From Kosmotogaceae bacterium (GTDB lineage: Bacteria; Thermotogota; Thermotogae; Petrotogales; Kosmotogaceae): a stretch of DNA of 43,604 bases. The notes beneath the pieces are model-generated. The model did not search any database and was not told where the DNA came from. It worked only from the letters and a program-made list of their open reading frames with translations. Numbering within the stretch: the first letter of the stretch is position 1; each line of letters begins with the position of its first letter. Of this stretch, positions 26,101 to 35,028 are shown piece after piece. Position numbers and translations under genes: made by a program. The stretch covers positions 1 through 43,604 of the forward strand of contig JAFGAP010000139.1 of assembly GCA_016933635.1 (NCBI GenBank), read 5' to 3'.

Positions 26101-26187
26101 ATAGGCGCTGGCAAATTCGTCGTTGTTGGAACAAGATCGACAGACGAGAACGGAAGGCAGGCTTACTGGATATCGGCCGATTTCTAG
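26098..26187 (+). pseudogene. Last propeller repeat beyond an in-frame TGA
   Basis: Directly after the TGA at 26098-26100 the same frame reads IGAGKFVVVGTRS, then TDENGRQAYWISADF, then TAG at 26185. It fits the repeat pattern of the preceding protein: a GKFVVVG strand, then an aromatic strand and the acidic turn WISADF. The original protein therefore probably ran to 26187 and a single-base change (for example CGA, GGA or TGG to TGA) cut it. Sequencing error, a real nonsense mutation or readthrough are all possible. Confidence 0.65.
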
Positions 26188-26555
26188 AAAAGAGTCTCGA
26201 TTAGTGGTTCCACAAGTCTTAATCCAGCTGATCTCAAACAGATCTAGCAAAATGGGTTTCTATGCCCAGGAATTAACTAAAACCAAGAAATTCTGTTAAT
26301 GCGTTATTCTTGTATGAAGAGATCAAATCAATAATTTCAGCTTCATTAATACAGTGCAAAACAAACGTAGATCGCTTCCCTCAAGATATTGTAATTGCTC
26401 ACATGCTTCAGATATTCGGCGGAGCTTTCATTAAAGGCTTTCTTAACAGAGTTCTACTGAATCTCAGCTATGATGGTTCTATACGCATCAAAAGATGAAG
26501 GTTTGATTCTGGAACTGGAATTTCAAACCTCAAAGATAGATGGGTGAGACATAGG
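26188..26555. other. Intergenic region, no supported gene
   Basis: The region contains an open frame of about 70 codons (from about 26277 to 26498) with partly protein-like stretches (IVIAHMLQIFGGAFIKGFLNRV). It has no ribosome site and no recognisable family; it might be a decayed gene fragment. I see no promoter, terminator or repeat that I would call. Confidence 0.35.
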
Positions 26556-26996
26556 ATGATTAGAGGGATATTTTTCGCAATAGCAGCCGGGATAGTAATC
26601 GCTATGCAAAGTGTTTTTAGTGCGAGACTGGGAGAGAAAATTGGATTCTTCGGTTCAAACTTTTTCATACACGGTACGGGATTTCTTCTTGCCTCGGTAC
26701 TCCTCTTTTTGTTCGGTAAGGGAGAAATGAGCATGGAGTCACTCAAAGGACTCAATCCACTCTACTACACCGCTGGATTCATAGGGGTCTTGATAATCCT
26801 AAGTATTTCTCAAGGTGTATCTTCTCTAGGTGCGAGCAGAGGAATAGTAATAATTGTAGTAACCCAGATAGTCTTCGCACTTATTATAAATGTCACAGGA
26901 CTCTTTGGTGAGCTGCCTATCAATCTGACTCCTCCCAGAGTTATCGGATTGCTCCTAATGCTTTCGGGCGTTCTGATATATCAGCTGGCAAAATAA
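26556..26996 (+). CDS. YdcZ/DUF606-like membrane protein (DMT superfamily)
   Basis: A 146-aa protein with about five hydrophobic segments. It starts MIRGIFFAIAAGIVIAMQSVF and ends with a segment before IYQLAK. The sequence pattern (small residues in helix 1, then SARLGEKIG, and the NPLYYTAGFIGVLIILSIS region) matches the DUF606/YdcZ group, half-size relatives of the drug/metabolite transporters that probably work as dimers. The substrate is unknown. The ATG at 26556 follows GGGTGAG by about seven bases; an upstream in-frame GTG overlaps that site. It converges on the hydrolase gene. Confidence 0.7.
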   Translation: MIRGIFFAIAAGIVIAMQSVFSARLGEKIGFFGSNFFIHGTGFLLASVLLFLFGKGEMSMESLKGLNPLYYTAGFIGVLIILSISQGVSSLGASRGIVIIVVTQIVFALIINVTGLFGELPINLTPPRVIGLLLMLSGVLIYQLAK

Positions 26997-27010
26997 TCTC
27001 AAAATAAGGA

Positions 27011-27751
27011 TCACATTGCATTATAAATGAATGACAGAACCGCGCTGACGGTCATTTCTTGTTGCTCGAGAAGGGTTATGAATGCATCTCCATCCCCTCT
27101 TTGTGGTCCATAGTATCCGAATTGCGCATGATTCCCTCCAAGTAACGCTACGTAAGTCGTCCCTTCGGGGAGAAGAGCTCTTCCGCTCTCCAGAGCTTCA
27201 ATGTCGAGCACTTTGTCGTTGCTACCGTAAATGGACAGTACATGAATGCCTGATTCAGATAGAGAAGTGTCTTTACCGGGATAGGAGGCAAGCAAAATGA
27301 GACCGTCGACTCTGCCCTGATTATCGTAAGCAAATTTTGCTGCCATTGAACCCCCAAGAGAGTGCCCGGCCAAAATCCATCTTCTAATCTCTGGATTGTC
27401 TTTCATTATATTTCCTGCTCTGTTTGGAGAAAGTACCGCAAGATTAAGTGGCATTTCTACAAGGAAGCAGGAAACACCTCTTGTAGCGATTCTCTTAAGA
27501 AGGGGAGCATATGATACTGGATCCACAAGGCCCCCGGGATAGAACACTATTCCAATCTCACTTCCTTTCTCAGGAGTGAAGATGTGAGTTCCATCTTTGA
27601 AAGAGTAGATAACTTCATTTGAACTCGAAAGAGAATCATAGGCCTCTTTACTAGGTGGATAAGGTCTAAGGAAATTGAGGACGCTCAGGGTGAGAACTGA
27701 CGTCAGTGATATTATTGCAATCAACAAGATGTAAGAATTTCCCCTTTTCAT
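27011..27751 (-). CDS. Membrane-anchored alpha/beta hydrolase
   Basis: A 246-aa protein with an N-terminal hydrophobic anchor (about residues 5-25, SYILLIAIISLTSVLTLSVL) and an alpha/beta hydrolase domain outside the membrane. The oxyanion region is VFYPGGLVDPVSYAPL. The nucleophile serine is in AGHSLGGSMAAKFA, the acid in IYGSNDKVLDIE, and the histidine in GGNHAQFGYYG. This resembles Abhydrolase_5/PF12695-type exported hydrolases. The substrate is unknown. I choose ATG 27751 because GGGGAGTG lies five bases upstream; the longer frame starts in an unlikely place. It is monocistronic and converges on the YdcZ-like gene. Confidence 0.78.
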   Translation of the reverse strand: MKRGNSYILLIAIISLTSVLTLSVLNFLRPYPPSKEAYDSLSSSNEVIYSFKDGTHIFTPEKGSEIGIVFYPGGLVDPVSYAPLLKRIATRGVSCFLVEMPLNLAVLSPNRAGNIMKDNPEIRRWILAGHSLGGSMAAKFAYDNQGRVDGLILLASYPGKDTSLSESGIHVLSIYGSNDKVLDIEALESGRALLPEGTTYVALLGGNHAQFGYYGPQRGDGDAFITLLEQQEMTVSAVLSFIYNAM

Positions 27752-27971
27752 AATCTTCACTCCCCAGCTAAGAACTAAGATTGTCATCGGAAATTCTAAG
27801 CACAAGTAGTATGTGACGACTTCTCTTGAGCTGTCCTTAGAAAAATGATCAAATCTAATAATGTGATTAACTACCGATTAAGATTCGAAAGGAAGACTCT
27901 TAACCGGTCCTAATTAGAATGGAGTCCGATGTCAAAAACAAGGTCCCAAGTATTCCAGACAATGAGGAAAA

Positions 27972-28139
27972 CTAAAACAGTGAAAGGACCTTCGAAAAAA
28001 GCCAAATAACTGCGAAAACAATCAGCCCAACAAAGGCAAGGCCAAAAATGACCCTTAGTCCGAAAAAGGCAAGCTTCACCGCAAGACCTAAAAAGACCAG
28101 CCCTCCGAAAATTGCCAGAATAACAATTAATATGTTCAT
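27972..28139 (-). CDS. Small hydrophobic membrane protein (55 aa)
   Basis: A 55-aa protein starting at an ATG with GGAGGTAGAGA directly upstream and ending at TAG. Nearly the whole chain is hydrophobic (MNILIVILAIFGGLVFLGLA, then LRVIFGLAFVGLIVFAVIWL), so it forms one or two membrane segments. It begins 17 bases after the HD-GYP gene stop, so it is probably part of the c-di-GMP operon. I do not recognise the family. Possible roles are a small membrane partner of the signalling proteins or an unrelated membrane protein. Confidence 0.7.
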   Translation of the reverse strand: MNILIVILAIFGGLVFLGLAVKLAFFGLRVIFGLAFVGLIVFAVIWLFSKVLSLF

Positions 28140-28156
28140 TCTCTACCTCCAGCAAA

Positions 28157-30817
28157 CTATAATCCGCTGCAATCAGATCTCTCAATCTTGAAACCCGAAT
28201 CAATTACGGCCAGACACGCAGAGACTACTTCTTCATCGTACAACACTCCCGAATTACTCTTGATCTCTTCCACAGCCTCTCCCAGTCCCCTAGATGCTCT
28301 ATACGGTCTGTGAGAAACCATTGCCTCCACCACATCGGCCACTGCCACGATTCTTGATTCTAAAGATAGTTCTGATCCCGTAAGCCCTTCTGGATAACCT
28401 GATCCGTTTATCCTCTCGTGATGGTTCTTGACAATCTCTGCTATTGGCCCGCCAAGTTTTACATCGCGAAGGATTTCGTAGCCGACAATTGGATGGCGCT
28501 TGATCAAAGACCACTCAAGATCAGTAAGTCTACCTGGCTTTGAAAGTATCTCAGCGGGAATCGAAACCTTGCCGACATCGTGCAGCAAGCCGGCAATTCT
28601 GACGGTCCTAATCCTATTATCATCCAGACCAAGCTTCTCTGCGATCGCCGTAGCTAAACGACTCACGTTCTTCTGATGCCCTGCCGTGTACGGATCTCTC
28701 GCCTCTACTACCTTGCTAACAAGCTCTACAGCTCCTTCAAGAGCAGTGTGCAATCTCCCCAAAGCTTCCGAAAGTTTATTCTTTGCGGCAAGGGCTTCCG
28801 TTATATCGACAACTATCAGGTTAATCAGATCCACATCTTCCGTGCTAAAAGGAGAAGCAAATATTTCGACGTCGACTATTCTTCCAGAGGCCTTTTTCTG
28901 TCTGGAGACTACACTAATAGATCTTCTAGCAGCAAATTTACGTATCGCTACCAGAGATTCGTTATTCGCAGCCAAATCCTTAATTGACATTCCTTTTAGC
29001 GTGACAAGATCATATTCGTAAAATCTGCATGCAGCTTCGTTAGAATCTACGATTGAACCCGTTGCCGAATCTATGAGAAGCATGGGTACACCGTTCATTT
29101 TGAAGAAGCTCTTGTAGCGATGTTCACTATTAACAAGCTCATCTTCTTCAAGAGCAAGTGTTAGAATATCACCGACGGACGCGGCAAAGCTCTTTTCATC
29201 TGATGTCCATTGCCTTGCAGTGTTCATGTCGCAAAATAGAGATCCCACGATGATCCCTCTGATTCTCAAGGGGATATCTAGAATCGCTTTTACTCCAACC
29301 TCTTGCAAACTAACAATGAAGTTGCCTTTTTCTTCTTGGTTCACGTCGGAAATACTGAAGAACCTCTTTGCTTGAATCAAGTGAAGATATTCGGAAGCGA
29401 CATCTCGATCCATAGCTCTCGACTTATCTTCTCTTGCCTCTCCATCAACCAAATCAGAGCTAATAATCAGATCCATCTCACCAATTCTGTTTAGCATATA
29501 GATCCCGGCACGATCAACACAAAGAGAAGAACCTACTATTCTTACGGCGCTCTTCATAAACTCATCCAGTGAGAAACCGCTTCCAGCAGCCATTTTTGAC
29601 AGTGTGAGAAGGCCATCGTTCGTCTTCTTTTTGAATTCTTGAATTCTAAGTGATTCAGACACATCGTAGCAGAGGCTCACAACCTCACCAGAAGGAAGTT
29701 TATACACATAATTTGTCCACCAGCCTTCTTGATCTCCGTAAACATATTTCTCGGCCTCAACTTTCTCAGGGGCTCCTGTCTTCCACACCTTTCTCACTGC
29801 TTCGAAGAGACCACTCTTTTCGACACCGGTAAAAACATCCCTTAGCTCCTTCCCAGAAGAACTAACACCAGTTCTATAAAAATCTTCACGAGGCGCCTTG
29901 AATTCCTTCAGAATGAATTGTTCTCCATCTTCACTGTCCAGAATCAACAGGCCTCCGTTCATGTTTTCTATCAACTCTCGGTATCTGGCCTCACTTTGAA
30001 CAATCCTCTCTTCATTCTTTCTATCTTCGGTCACATCTCTGAAGACCAGAATAACACCTGTGGTTTCACCATCTTCTCTGGATATCGGAGCTGCAGAATC
30101 GGCAATTGAGTAGATCTTTCCGTTATTGGATCTGAGTGCAGTGTGATTTGCCAGTCCAACCTTTTTACCGGTTCTTAGCACATACTCTACTGGAATAATT
30201 GCAGGTTCACCTGAATCCTCACTAAAGACCTCCAAAACTTCAGAGACTCTCTTGCCGATGATGCTGTTCTCGCTAAGCCCAATAAGATTGCAGGCAACTT
30301 CGTTAACAAAAGTGACCATTCCAAAAGCATCTGTCGAAAGAACTGCGTCACCAATACTTGAGAGAGTAGCGCGGTACTGCTCTTTGTTCTCACTGAGCGT
30401 CCTTGACGTCTCAATGCGCTGAATTATTTTCCCGAGTCTCTCTGTAACCGAAAGAACCATTTGAGACTCTTCATAGAGGAAGGCGATTTCCCCGTCACCA
30501 TAATAATAGACGGTTACGCTCCCAACATCTTTACCCCTAACTCTTATTGGCTCACGTAAAAAACGATCGCTTTTTGAGACTCCTCCCGACTCAAACACTC
30601 TGTCATTGTAGACGATTACGGCACACGTGTTCTCGGGTTCTAGAAAAGCATTGGGAAGGATTTCCAAGAGACCAATCAGAATGTCGTCAATGGAGTCCTC
30701 TGCTTTGTCGACTAATCTTGAGAAATCATGTAGAAGTTTAAGTTCTTTATTTCTTTCTTTTAGCTGCGCCTCAAGACCTAAACGTTCACTTCTTATCTGC
30801 CATTCTCTCTTAGCCAT
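28157..30817 (-). CDS. HD-GYP phosphodiesterase with PAS and GAF sensor domains
   Basis: An 886-aa cytoplasmic signalling protein. After an N-terminal coiled coil (about 1-35) there is a GAF-like region (about 35-130). PAS domains follow (about 150-270 with ALRSNNGKIYSIADSAAPI, and about 280-400), then a GAF domain (about 410-560) and another PAS (about 570-690). The C-terminal HD-GYP domain has HDVGK near 746 and HHERINGSGYPEGL near 799. HD-GYP proteins degrade cyclic di-GMP with a two- or three-metal centre, and the motifs are intact. I choose the ATG at 30817 (GGGGGACGAAACT upstream); it overlaps the GGDEF gene by eight bases. It is the likely opposing partner of the upstream cyclase. Confidence 0.88.
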   Translation of the reverse strand: MAKREWQIRSERLGLEAQLKERNKELKLLHDFSRLVDKAEDSIDDILIGLLEILPNAFLEPENTCAVIVYNDRVFESGGVSKSDRFLREPIRVRGKDVGSVTVYYYGDGEIAFLYEESQMVLSVTERLGKIIQRIETSRTLSENKEQYRATLSSIGDAVLSTDAFGMVTFVNEVACNLIGLSENSIIGKRVSEVLEVFSEDSGEPAIIPVEYVLRTGKKVGLANHTALRSNNGKIYSIADSAAPISREDGETTGVILVFRDVTEDRKNEERIVQSEARYRELIENMNGGLLILDSEDGEQFILKEFKAPREDFYRTGVSSSGKELRDVFTGVEKSGLFEAVRKVWKTGAPEKVEAEKYVYGDQEGWWTNYVYKLPSGEVVSLCYDVSESLRIQEFKKKTNDGLLTLSKMAAGSGFSLDEFMKSAVRIVGSSLCVDRAGIYMLNRIGEMDLIISSDLVDGEAREDKSRAMDRDVASEYLHLIQAKRFFSISDVNQEEKGNFIVSLQEVGVKAILDIPLRIRGIIVGSLFCDMNTARQWTSDEKSFAASVGDILTLALEEDELVNSEHRYKSFFKMNGVPMLLIDSATGSIVDSNEAACRFYEYDLVTLKGMSIKDLAANNESLVAIRKFAARRSISVVSRQKKASGRIVDVEIFASPFSTEDVDLINLIVVDITEALAAKNKLSEALGRLHTALEGAVELVSKVVEARDPYTAGHQKNVSRLATAIAEKLGLDDNRIRTVRIAGLLHDVGKVSIPAEILSKPGRLTDLEWSLIKRHPIVGYEILRDVKLGGPIAEIVKNHHERINGSGYPEGLTGSELSLESRIVAVADVVEAMVSHRPYRASRGLGEAVEEIKSNSGVLYDEEVVSACLAVIDSGFKIERSDCSGL

Positions 30818-33158
30818 AGTTTCGTCCCCCAGTGACTTTGTTACCCCCGGATCTTTTGGAGACATACAGATTTCTGTCTGCCCTCCTGATCATGTCTTCA
30901 AGTTCATCTCCATGTCCTTCAAGACTGGCAATTCCCAGGCTGGCACGAACCTTTATTGGGATTCCCTTATAAACTATTCTTGAGTCTTCAAGCGAACGAC
31001 AAATTCTCGTCGCAGCTTCTTCGGTATTCGTAATATCAGTCATCGGGAGCAGAATTATGAATTCATCGCCACCATATCTCGCAAAAATATCTGCGGCTCG
31101 AAGAATCTTGGTACATATGTTTGCAACCCTTTTTAAGACAAAGTCTCCGGCCAGATGTCCAAGCATGTCATTCATATTCTTAAAATTATCTATGTCGAAC
31201 ATTATCAATCCCATTTTTGTGTCATATCGTTTTGCCTTCTCGATTTCACATTCTCCGAGCTCAAACAAACCTCGACGGTTGTAGGCACCAGTCAGATAGT
31301 CCCTTACCGAGAGATCTCTCACCTCCTCGTGAAGACGGGCATTGTTTATACCAATCGCAGCAATATCTGCAAATGCCTTGAGGGCATCAAGATGCCGCTT
31401 CTTAAACTTTCCACCTTCTTCGCTATCAACGGCGATCATTCCAATCGTTTCATCTCCGATAACCAGAGGAACGCCCATCCAGGACTTGATGAATATGAAG
31501 TCTGGTTTGTTGAATTGCTGGTATGCTCTCTGAGCATCTTCTGCCAGAATGATTTTTTTGCTTTTTACTACATCGAAACCTGGACTCCCTTCTTCCATTG
31601 TGAATTTGGTTCCGACAAAAGAATCCTTTCCAGGCCAGCTACCGCCGACAATAACTAGATGATCCCCTTCAACTAACTCAACTGCGGCACTGTAGAATGG
31701 TATTACTTGTCTGAGACCCCCAACAATTGATTCAATTACCGTTCTCATGTTCAGATCTTTAGTAATCGCTTCGGTTGCCTTAATCAATGACTGCGACGTG
31801 ATGTGGTTTCTCCTCGTAGAGACAAGATTTCTGATTTTCGTGAGAGAAAGGGAGACCGTAGTCCCAACCAGCCTATAGAGATTCATACTTTCTTCGGTAA
31901 GACCTGTCACACGTTCTGTAAGGGTTTCAAAGGAACCAGCAATCTCATTGTTCGATTCAAGTGCAATGCATATGTATCTCAGTTCCTTTCCTTCTATGAT
32001 TATATTTTGAACGATTATTCGATTTTCTCTGAGGGTTTCCTGAGCCTTTGAGTCCTTCATGAGATTCAGCGGGAATGCCTCGGTGTCACCTCTCGAAACC
32101 TCAAGATCAAGGTATTCATCCTCACTAAATGTAATCTTGCAAGCGACCATTCCCTTCTCTTCGTATGCGCGATTCACAATCTTGGAAGCTGCTTCATGAA
32201 GATTATCTCCGCTCAGAATCAGAACGTACAGATCATTCATGAAGACCATCATACTATCTCTGGCTTTCAATTCGGCCTGCAGCTTCATCTCACCGGTGAC
32301 ATCCCTTGACGACATCGTCCAACCCTCGACTTCTTTCCCATTAAACAAAGGGCTTACAGCTGTCTCCATCCATAAGATTCCGCCGCTCTTAGTTCTTGCT
32401 CTATATCTGAAGCAACCGTGTTTCTTTTCTCTCAGAAGAACCTTGGACTCCTCAATAACTCTTTCACGATCCCTAAAGTCAACAAGATCTAGAGCATTTT
32501 TTCCGACAAGCTCTTCAGGAACAAACCCCAATGTGTTGACTACCGAGGGCGAAACATATGTGAAAATCAGTCCTCCGTCAACTACGGCAAGAATGTCCAA
32601 GACGTTGCCTTCGAAATTCTTCAGCAGTTCATCGCTTCTTAGTAGTCTTTCCTGAAGAAGTGACTTCTCGCTATTTCCGGTCTCTTCGTTGTACTCTTCT
32701 CCAGTCATGAGTGCCATCAAACGAATCGCACATTTCACAAAGTCCTTTTCCTCCACAGACAAATTTCTCTCGTGTAAATCGATCTCTAAGATCAGAACAC
32801 AATCCGGCAATCCAGGGGGGCTCTTGATTAACAAGATGCCTTTTCCAGCTTCCGAAACTGTATTTGCTCTGCTTTTTCTCATTAGCTTCTCAAGTTCCGA
32901 TTTTCTACTATCTCCGGTTCTCGAACCGCAGACGCACATTACTGAGTCAGATTCTTTTCTCCAATCGCAAACCATCTTGAGGAAAGAAGAACCGTGATGA
33001 GCGCCTTCAACTGTGCAAAGAGTAAGCCTATTGACAGAAAGAGAATCACCAACAATCGAAAGAGCCTTTTTAATCTTTTCCAAGCTCTTTTCATTGCCAA
33101 CGAGAACCGAGATTATTCTTCTCACTGAACAGAACAGGTTTCTACTGTCGGATTCCAT
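30810..33158 (-). CDS. PAS-GAF-GGDEF diguanylate cyclase
   Basis: A 782-aa cytoplasmic diguanylate cyclase making cyclic di-GMP from two GTP. An N-terminal GAF-like region (about 1-150) is followed by PAS (about 185-300, VVDGGLIFTYVSPSVVNTLG), a second sensor region (about 300-440), and GAF (about 465-600, SWMGVPLVIGDETIGMIAVD). The GGDEF domain spans about 615-775. The catalytic motif RYGGDEFIILL is at about 696, and an inhibitory site RAAD lies five residues upstream, so product feedback is expected. The ATG follows GGAGGATGGA. It is the first gene of the operon, with an extended -10 promoter just upstream. No transmembrane segment is seen, so the signal is probably intracellular. Confidence 0.9.
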   Translation of the reverse strand: MESDSRNLFCSVRRIISVLVGNEKSLEKIKKALSIVGDSLSVNRLTLCTVEGAHHGSSFLKMVCDWRKESDSVMCVCGSRTGDSRKSELEKLMRKSRANTVSEAGKGILLIKSPPGLPDCVLILEIDLHERNLSVEEKDFVKCAIRLMALMTGEEYNEETGNSEKSLLQERLLRSDELLKNFEGNVLDILAVVDGGLIFTYVSPSVVNTLGFVPEELVGKNALDLVDFRDRERVIEESKVLLREKKHGCFRYRARTKSGGILWMETAVSPLFNGKEVEGWTMSSRDVTGEMKLQAELKARDSMMVFMNDLYVLILSGDNLHEAASKIVNRAYEEKGMVACKITFSEDEYLDLEVSRGDTEAFPLNLMKDSKAQETLRENRIIVQNIIIEGKELRYICIALESNNEIAGSFETLTERVTGLTEESMNLYRLVGTTVSLSLTKIRNLVSTRRNHITSQSLIKATEAITKDLNMRTVIESIVGGLRQVIPFYSAAVELVEGDHLVIVGGSWPGKDSFVGTKFTMEEGSPGFDVVKSKKIILAEDAQRAYQQFNKPDFIFIKSWMGVPLVIGDETIGMIAVDSEEGGKFKKRHLDALKAFADIAAIGINNARLHEEVRDLSVRDYLTGAYNRRGLFELGECEIEKAKRYDTKMGLIMFDIDNFKNMNDMLGHLAGDFVLKRVANICTKILRAADIFARYGGDEFIILLPMTDITNTEEAATRICRSLEDSRIVYKGIPIKVRASLGIASLEGHGDELEDMIRRADRNLYVSKRSGGNKVTGGRNYG

Positions 33159-33202
33159 TCCATCCTCCGGGGACTGATCAGGCCCTGTGTTGTCCTCAAA
33201 TG

Positions 33203-33231
33203 ATTATAGCACTGCCATCTCATGCCAAAAA
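33203..33231 (-). promoter_or_regulatory. Extended -10 promoter of the cyclic di-GMP operon
   Basis: On the minus strand TGCTATAAT gives a perfect -10 (33208-33203) with an extended TGC. The -35 position (33231-33226) reads TTTTTG and is weak. A transcript would start near 33197 and give a leader of about 39 bases to the GGDEF start. Confidence 0.55.
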
Positions 33232-33341
33232 TCAATCGCAGAGTTGATATCTTTGTTCATGAGGTTAGAATCATCTGCTTTTCTGTGATTTATTACCTGT
33301 TTGTCTTTAAAAGACCTTAGAGTTTTTTCCGTGTGTTCTCA

Positions 33342-33424
33342 TTGCTCGGTTTGTACCAGCTGATCAAATATCATGATTTCTATCGCCAGGGGTAATCGAT
33401 CTCGCCTTTCTGCTAACCGAGCAA
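33342..33424. repeat. 10-base perfect inverted repeat
   Basis: TTGCTCGGTT (33342-33351) is the exact reverse complement of AACCGAGCAA (33415-33424), with 63 bases between. It lies about 135 bases upstream of the cyclase promoter, so it is not part of its leader RNA. It could be a bipartite protein-binding site or the closing stem of an unrecognised RNA. Confidence 0.4.
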
Positions 33425-33847
33425 CACTTTCTATAAAGCCATTACTACTTTAAGTCACACGTGTTACTTACACCTATCAGTTCTCTGGAGCGTTAAAAAC
33501 TAATTCTTACTGCTCAACTATCGTGACTCTGATCTATTGCCTGCTGACACTTCAGATCCGTGAATAGTCCTCGAAAAGAAACTCAAGAGACTTGTTAATT
33601 CTGATTTTACTATCTTCCTATTTAAACAACTGACTTTTTTTCGGGTTAAATGCTAACCGAAGTATTAATCATTCCAAGAGACATCTCCAAGTCGTTTCTC
33701 ATTCCCGCCGATGAAGAATAATGACTGTCAAATGCTTATCATCTGTCTATGCAGGGTGTTAAAGTTGAGTCAAGTATCGGAGATCCATTTGTTTTCTAGC
33801 AGGGTTCTCGGTGAGGTGGCTCTCGAAAACCATAATCATATATGGGA

Positions 33848-33875
33848 TTGACTTTACTAACACAGATTATGTAAT
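33848..33875 (+). promoter_or_regulatory. Sigma-70-type promoter of the CapA-like gene
   Basis: TTGACT (33848-33853) and TGTAAT (33870-33875), separated by 16 bases, match five of six bases at each hexamer. The start would be near 33882, about 22 bases before the ATG at 33904. This supports the later start codon over the in-frame GTG at 33811. Confidence 0.6.
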
Positions 33876-33903
33876 TTCTCTTCACTTACAGGAAGTGGTA
33901 TGG

Positions 33904-35028
33904 ATGTCTCGAAGATTTGCTATGGGGTTTGTTCTGGCTCTTTTCCTAATGACGCATAGTCTCTTTTTTTCCTTCCCCCTTGTTTGTGGTGATCTTGGTC
34001 GATTCACTTTTACAGATGCCACTTTCTACCTGCTGAAGCTTATCTTCGGTACGATTTCGAGACCTTATGAAGGAAATTATCGGGCAGAGCTCCTTGATTC
34101 AGGTTGCCCGATAACGCTAACCGTATTTGGCGATTTGATGTACAGTAGAGAACTCATGAATGCCGGTGATCTTTACTCAAATGTCGATAAAAGTCTTTTT
34201 CAAAGCGAGATTGTATTCGCCAATCTCGAATTCCCAATAGATACTCAGTCCCCCGAATCGGCATTCCCAAGATTCAATGGCTCCGCCGAATACTTTGATG
34301 AAGTGGTGGCGCCACTGGGAATTAGAGTAATGAACATCGCAAACAATCACTCTCTTGACAGAAGCATCGAGGGACTGAGGTCGACATACTCTTTTCTTAG
34401 TAACCATGGAATCCATTGTGTTGGATTTGGAGAAAATAGACGATTCTCAATTATTCAAGTCGATGAAGCTGAAATCGCTGTATCAGGTTTCACATTCGGC
34501 ACAAACGGAGCTACCATAAATAGTGAATCTGTTCTAAACGTTGCCGACCTAAACACAATTGATGATGCAGAGACTCCGTTGTCAGTTATAATTCCAATCG
34601 TTGAATTCATGTCAGAAGAAGCATCTGTTGTCGTGCTAAGTCTTCACTGGGGACTTGAGTTTGAGAACAAACCTACTGAAATCCAGGTTGAAATTGCAAG
34701 AAAGCTTTGCGATGAGGGAGTAGACTTGATTATCGGTCATCATCCTCATGTTCTTCAGCCGCTGGAGGTGTACGAGAATAATCGAGGAACTACTTCGCTG
34801 ATAATATATTCTATGGGCAACTGGATTTCTTCTATGAAGTCTAAAGATTGCAGAACTACGGCATCTCTTAAGATTGAGCTTCTAAAAGACGGGAGTGTTT
34901 GTGGAATTAAGGTCTTTCCTTATCGCTTTGATCTAAGCAAGATGCAGTTAGTGCCTTTGTCCAATCTATCACTTATCCCCGAATCATTTGCATATTATTC
35001 GGCCACTACCCCTTGTTGTTTCCACTGA
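33904..35028 (+). CDS. CapA/PgsA-family metallophosphatase-like secreted protein
   Basis: A 374-aa protein with a signal peptide (RRFAMGFVLALFLMTHSLFF) and a CapA-type domain. Motifs are VFGDLMYSREL near residue 81, FANLEFPID near 105, NIANNHSLDRS near 143, LSLHWGLEF near 245 and IIGHHPHVLQP near 277. These are the usual metal-site and structural residues of the CapA family, whose members take part in poly-gamma-glutamate capsule anchoring or act as other exported hydrolases. No capBC-like genes are here, so capsule synthesis is not supported. I choose ATG 33904 for its promoter spacing and signal peptide. It appears monocistronic. Confidence 0.8.
   Translation: MSRRFAMGFVLALFLMTHSLFFSFPLVCGDLGRFTFTDATFYLLKLIFGTISRPYEGNYRAELLDSGCPITLTVFGDLMYSRELMNAGDLYSNVDKSLFQSEIVFANLEFPIDTQSPESAFPRFNGSAEYFDEVVAPLGIRVMNIANNHSLDRSIEGLRSTYSFLSNHGIHCVGFGENRRFSIIQVDEAEIAVSGFTFGTNGATINSESVLNVADLNTIDDAETPLSVIIPIVEFMSEEASVVVLSLHWGLEFENKPTEIQVEIARKLCDEGVDLIIGHHPHVLQPLEVYENNRGTTSLIIYSMGNWISSMKSKDCRTTASLKIELLKDGSVCGIKVFPYRFDLSKMQLVPLSNLSLIPESFAYYSATTPCCFH

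Larger units (their letters stand above)
33159..33903. other. Long divergent intergenic region with inverted and direct repeats
   Basis: About 745 bases between the cyclase operon and the CapA-like gene, with no supported ORF. It holds the cyclase promoter near 33203, the capA promoter near 33848, and a 10-base inverted repeat (33342-33351 and 33415-33424). A hairpin at 33640-33661 and two exact copies of TGCTAACCGA (33411-33420, 33651-33660) are also present. These elements share the core AACCGA/TCGGTT and lie upstream of the cyclase promoter. Confidence 0.45.

Noticed and set aside
26277-26498. Open frame of about 70 codons after the propeller gene
   Set aside because: It has some protein-like stretches but no start with a ribosome site and no recognisable family.
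27910-28203. 97-codon minus-strand frame over the 55-aa membrane protein
   Set aside because: The 55-aa frame has a strong ribosome site and uniform hydrophobic sequence, while the longer one mixes unrelated residues and overlaps the HD-GYP gene.
33342-33424. Cyclic di-GMP riboswitch before the cyclase
   Set aside because: No GEMM-type conserved core is visible, and the repeat lies upstream of the predicted promoter rather than in the leader.
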